The notes under the pieces are model-generated. The model did not search any database. It was given only the letters and a program-made list of their open reading frames with translations, and had not been told where the DNA came from. The translations under genes and the position numbers were made by a program. Positions 62,813 through 64,000 of a stretch of 64,000 nt of DNA are shown here, piece by piece (position 1 is the first letter of the stretch; the number at the start of each line of letters is the position of its first letter). The DNA comes from Bacillota bacterium (lineage in GTDB: Bacteria > Bacillota > Clostridia > Christensenellales > CAG-314): contig JAEWZT010000001.1 of NCBI GenBank assembly GCA_023458375.1, positions 186,001 through 250,000 of the forward strand. The letters are read 5' to 3'.

Positions 62813-64000
62813 TCAAAGACCGCCCAAATCCGCCTTGACCTCCGTTCCGTCCTTAAATATGAACGTTATGTCGTCGCGTCCGTAAACCCGCACGGTCTCT
62901 ACCGTTTTTGTGAAAACGTCTTTGTCAAATTCTGCTTGCTCGGTTTCGCTTCCTAATAAGTTGGCTATCCTTTTACGCCGCGCCGCGGAAAGTGCGCCGT
63001 TGCTCTGCGCCTCCGACAAATCGTCCCGCTTCTCAAACAGTGCGTCGAGTTTTTCTTTTAGGTCTTGTGTGCGCCCGTTATATGCCTCACCGTCTATTTC
63101 GCGCCGTGCCCGCTGCTTATTAAGGTCAATCATCTGCGCCTGTAAGCGTTCAATTTCCGCGTCCACCGCGGCTATTTCCTCTGCCGTCCCGGTGCCATCC
63201 TCCGCCTCAAACATCGCCTCCGCGACGCTCTGCTCAACTATTTTGAGTGCGTTGCTCCTGTCTGCTAACAACCCGTTGAACGTCCTAACAAATGCCTGCT
63301 CTAATAATTCCTCTTTGACGGCTAACTGCTTGCAATACTTGTTCCCCTTAATATGTTCCTTGCAAACCCACACCCTGTCAACATCGCCGCTCCGCCTAAT
63401 ATGGTTGTGTCGTCTAAACGTTGAGCCGCACTCCCCGCACTCTATTATTCCGCTAAAAATGTAGCGCATATCGTAACGCCCCTTGCCCGATTCCTCCGAG
63501 GTGCGTATATTCCCGCGCCGCTCCATTTCCGCCCGCACCGCGTTCCAAGTGGCGCGGTCAATGATTGCGGGATGGTTGTTCTCAACGTACCGTTGCGGAA
63601 CCTGCCCCTTATTCTTTACCCGCCTTTCCGATAAGAAGTCCCTCGCATAGGTTTTCCTCAAAATAACGTTGCCTTGATATTTTTCCTGCCTCAGCATATT
63701 ATTCACGGTTTCAAAATGCCAACGCTGCCCGCACGGTGCGTTTACACCCCTTGTGTTAAACTCCCTGCAAATTTCGTTATCGAGTACCCTATAATATAAT
63801 TGTGGTAAACCTCTCTTACGACTTCCGCCGCGGCTTCGTCAATGCTGACTACCCTTTCAGCGTTCTGCGTATATCCGTAAAGGTTGTTAAAATTGAATAC
63901 GACCTCGCCGCGCTCAACCCTTTTATTGTTCGCCCATCTAACGTTGGTGTTGATTGACCTACTTTCCTCCTCCGCCAAGCTGCTGTATATTGAAAGTATC
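62813..64000 (-). pseudogene. Large serine recombinase, frameshifted and running off the window
   Basis: The upstream part (63978-63742, continuous to the window end as LSIYSSLAEEESRSIN) and the downstream part (from RQEKYQGNVILRK) belong to one protein. Between them a one-base loss near 63750 changes frame: KFAGS should read on as REFNTRGVNAPCGQRWHFET. Recombinase domain, zinc ribbon (CGECGS...CKEH...C) and coiled coil (about 170-250 of the second part) are intact. The catalytic domain lies outside the window. It sits 263 bases from tRNA-Leu(CAG). Confidence 0.85.

Overview
The window looks like a chromosome segment from a low-to-mid GC, spore-lineage Firmicute, probably an anaerobic gut or rumen Clostridia-type bacterium. 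The evidence is the gene order: smc-ftsY-ylxM-ffh-rpsP-khpA-rimM-trmD-rbgA-rnhB-yraN, minD-spoIVFA-spoIVFB beside rplU-prp-rpmA, and pta-ackA-rpmF. The strong AGGAGG ribosome sites, a T-box before valS, L27 with a Prp-cleavable leader, and a flavodiiron/rubredoxin pair point the same way. No rRNA is present, so the lineage is an inference from gene content.

Layout. 0.1-13.8 kb is one long leftward block for translation, secretion, chromosome structure and lipid start-up: comM, rplS, yraN, rnhB, rbgA, trmD, rimM, khpA, rpsP, ffh, ylxM, ftsY, smc, rnc, plsX, rpmF. 13.9-25 kb holds acetate metabolism (ackA, pta), tmcAL, a Nudix enzyme, ylbJ, DAHP synthase, coaD, rsmD, an Eis-like acetyltransferase, an ITPase and a flavoprotein. 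25.3-30.3 kb has rubredoxin, flavodiiron protein, tRNA-like remnants and valS with its T-box. 30.5-38.8 kb runs rightward: minD, a MinE-like gene, spoIVFA/B, a decayed immunity-protein gene, rplU-prp-rpmA, an OGG-type glycosylase, a NYN protein and a DUF4097 lipoprotein.

About 39.0-47.64 kb is a foreign, more AT-rich patchwork: recombinase and IS remnants, a Fic pseudogene, a 994-residue secreted protein paired with a zinc-ribbon membrane protein, and an orphan small gene. Its right edge cuts an ABC permease and lies inside a 5'-truncated istB. The host backbone resumes with cdd and a nitroreductase. 50.3-54.3 kb is a second accessory region anchored on tRNA-Ile(GAT): a compact four-gene operon of unknowns including a DUF4268-like protein, two tandem ~350-bp units ending in copies of the tRNA 3' end, a broken second tRNA-Ile copy, and an xre-hsdM stub.

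55-61.4 kb carries degV, a TetR regulator, a deoxyinosine-glycosylase-like gene, a membrane-bound Xre regulator that is probably leaderless, and a GT8 / acyltransferase / CrtO-like envelope cluster. The window ends with tRNA-Leu(GAG), tRNA-Leu(CAG) and a frameshifted large serine recombinase running off the edge.

The most notable observations are an SMC protein with no recognisable hinge, the tandem tRNA-Ile-derived repeats, a tRNA-Ile copy interrupted at the anticodon and fused to a truncated methylase gene, and the four-gene unknown operon.
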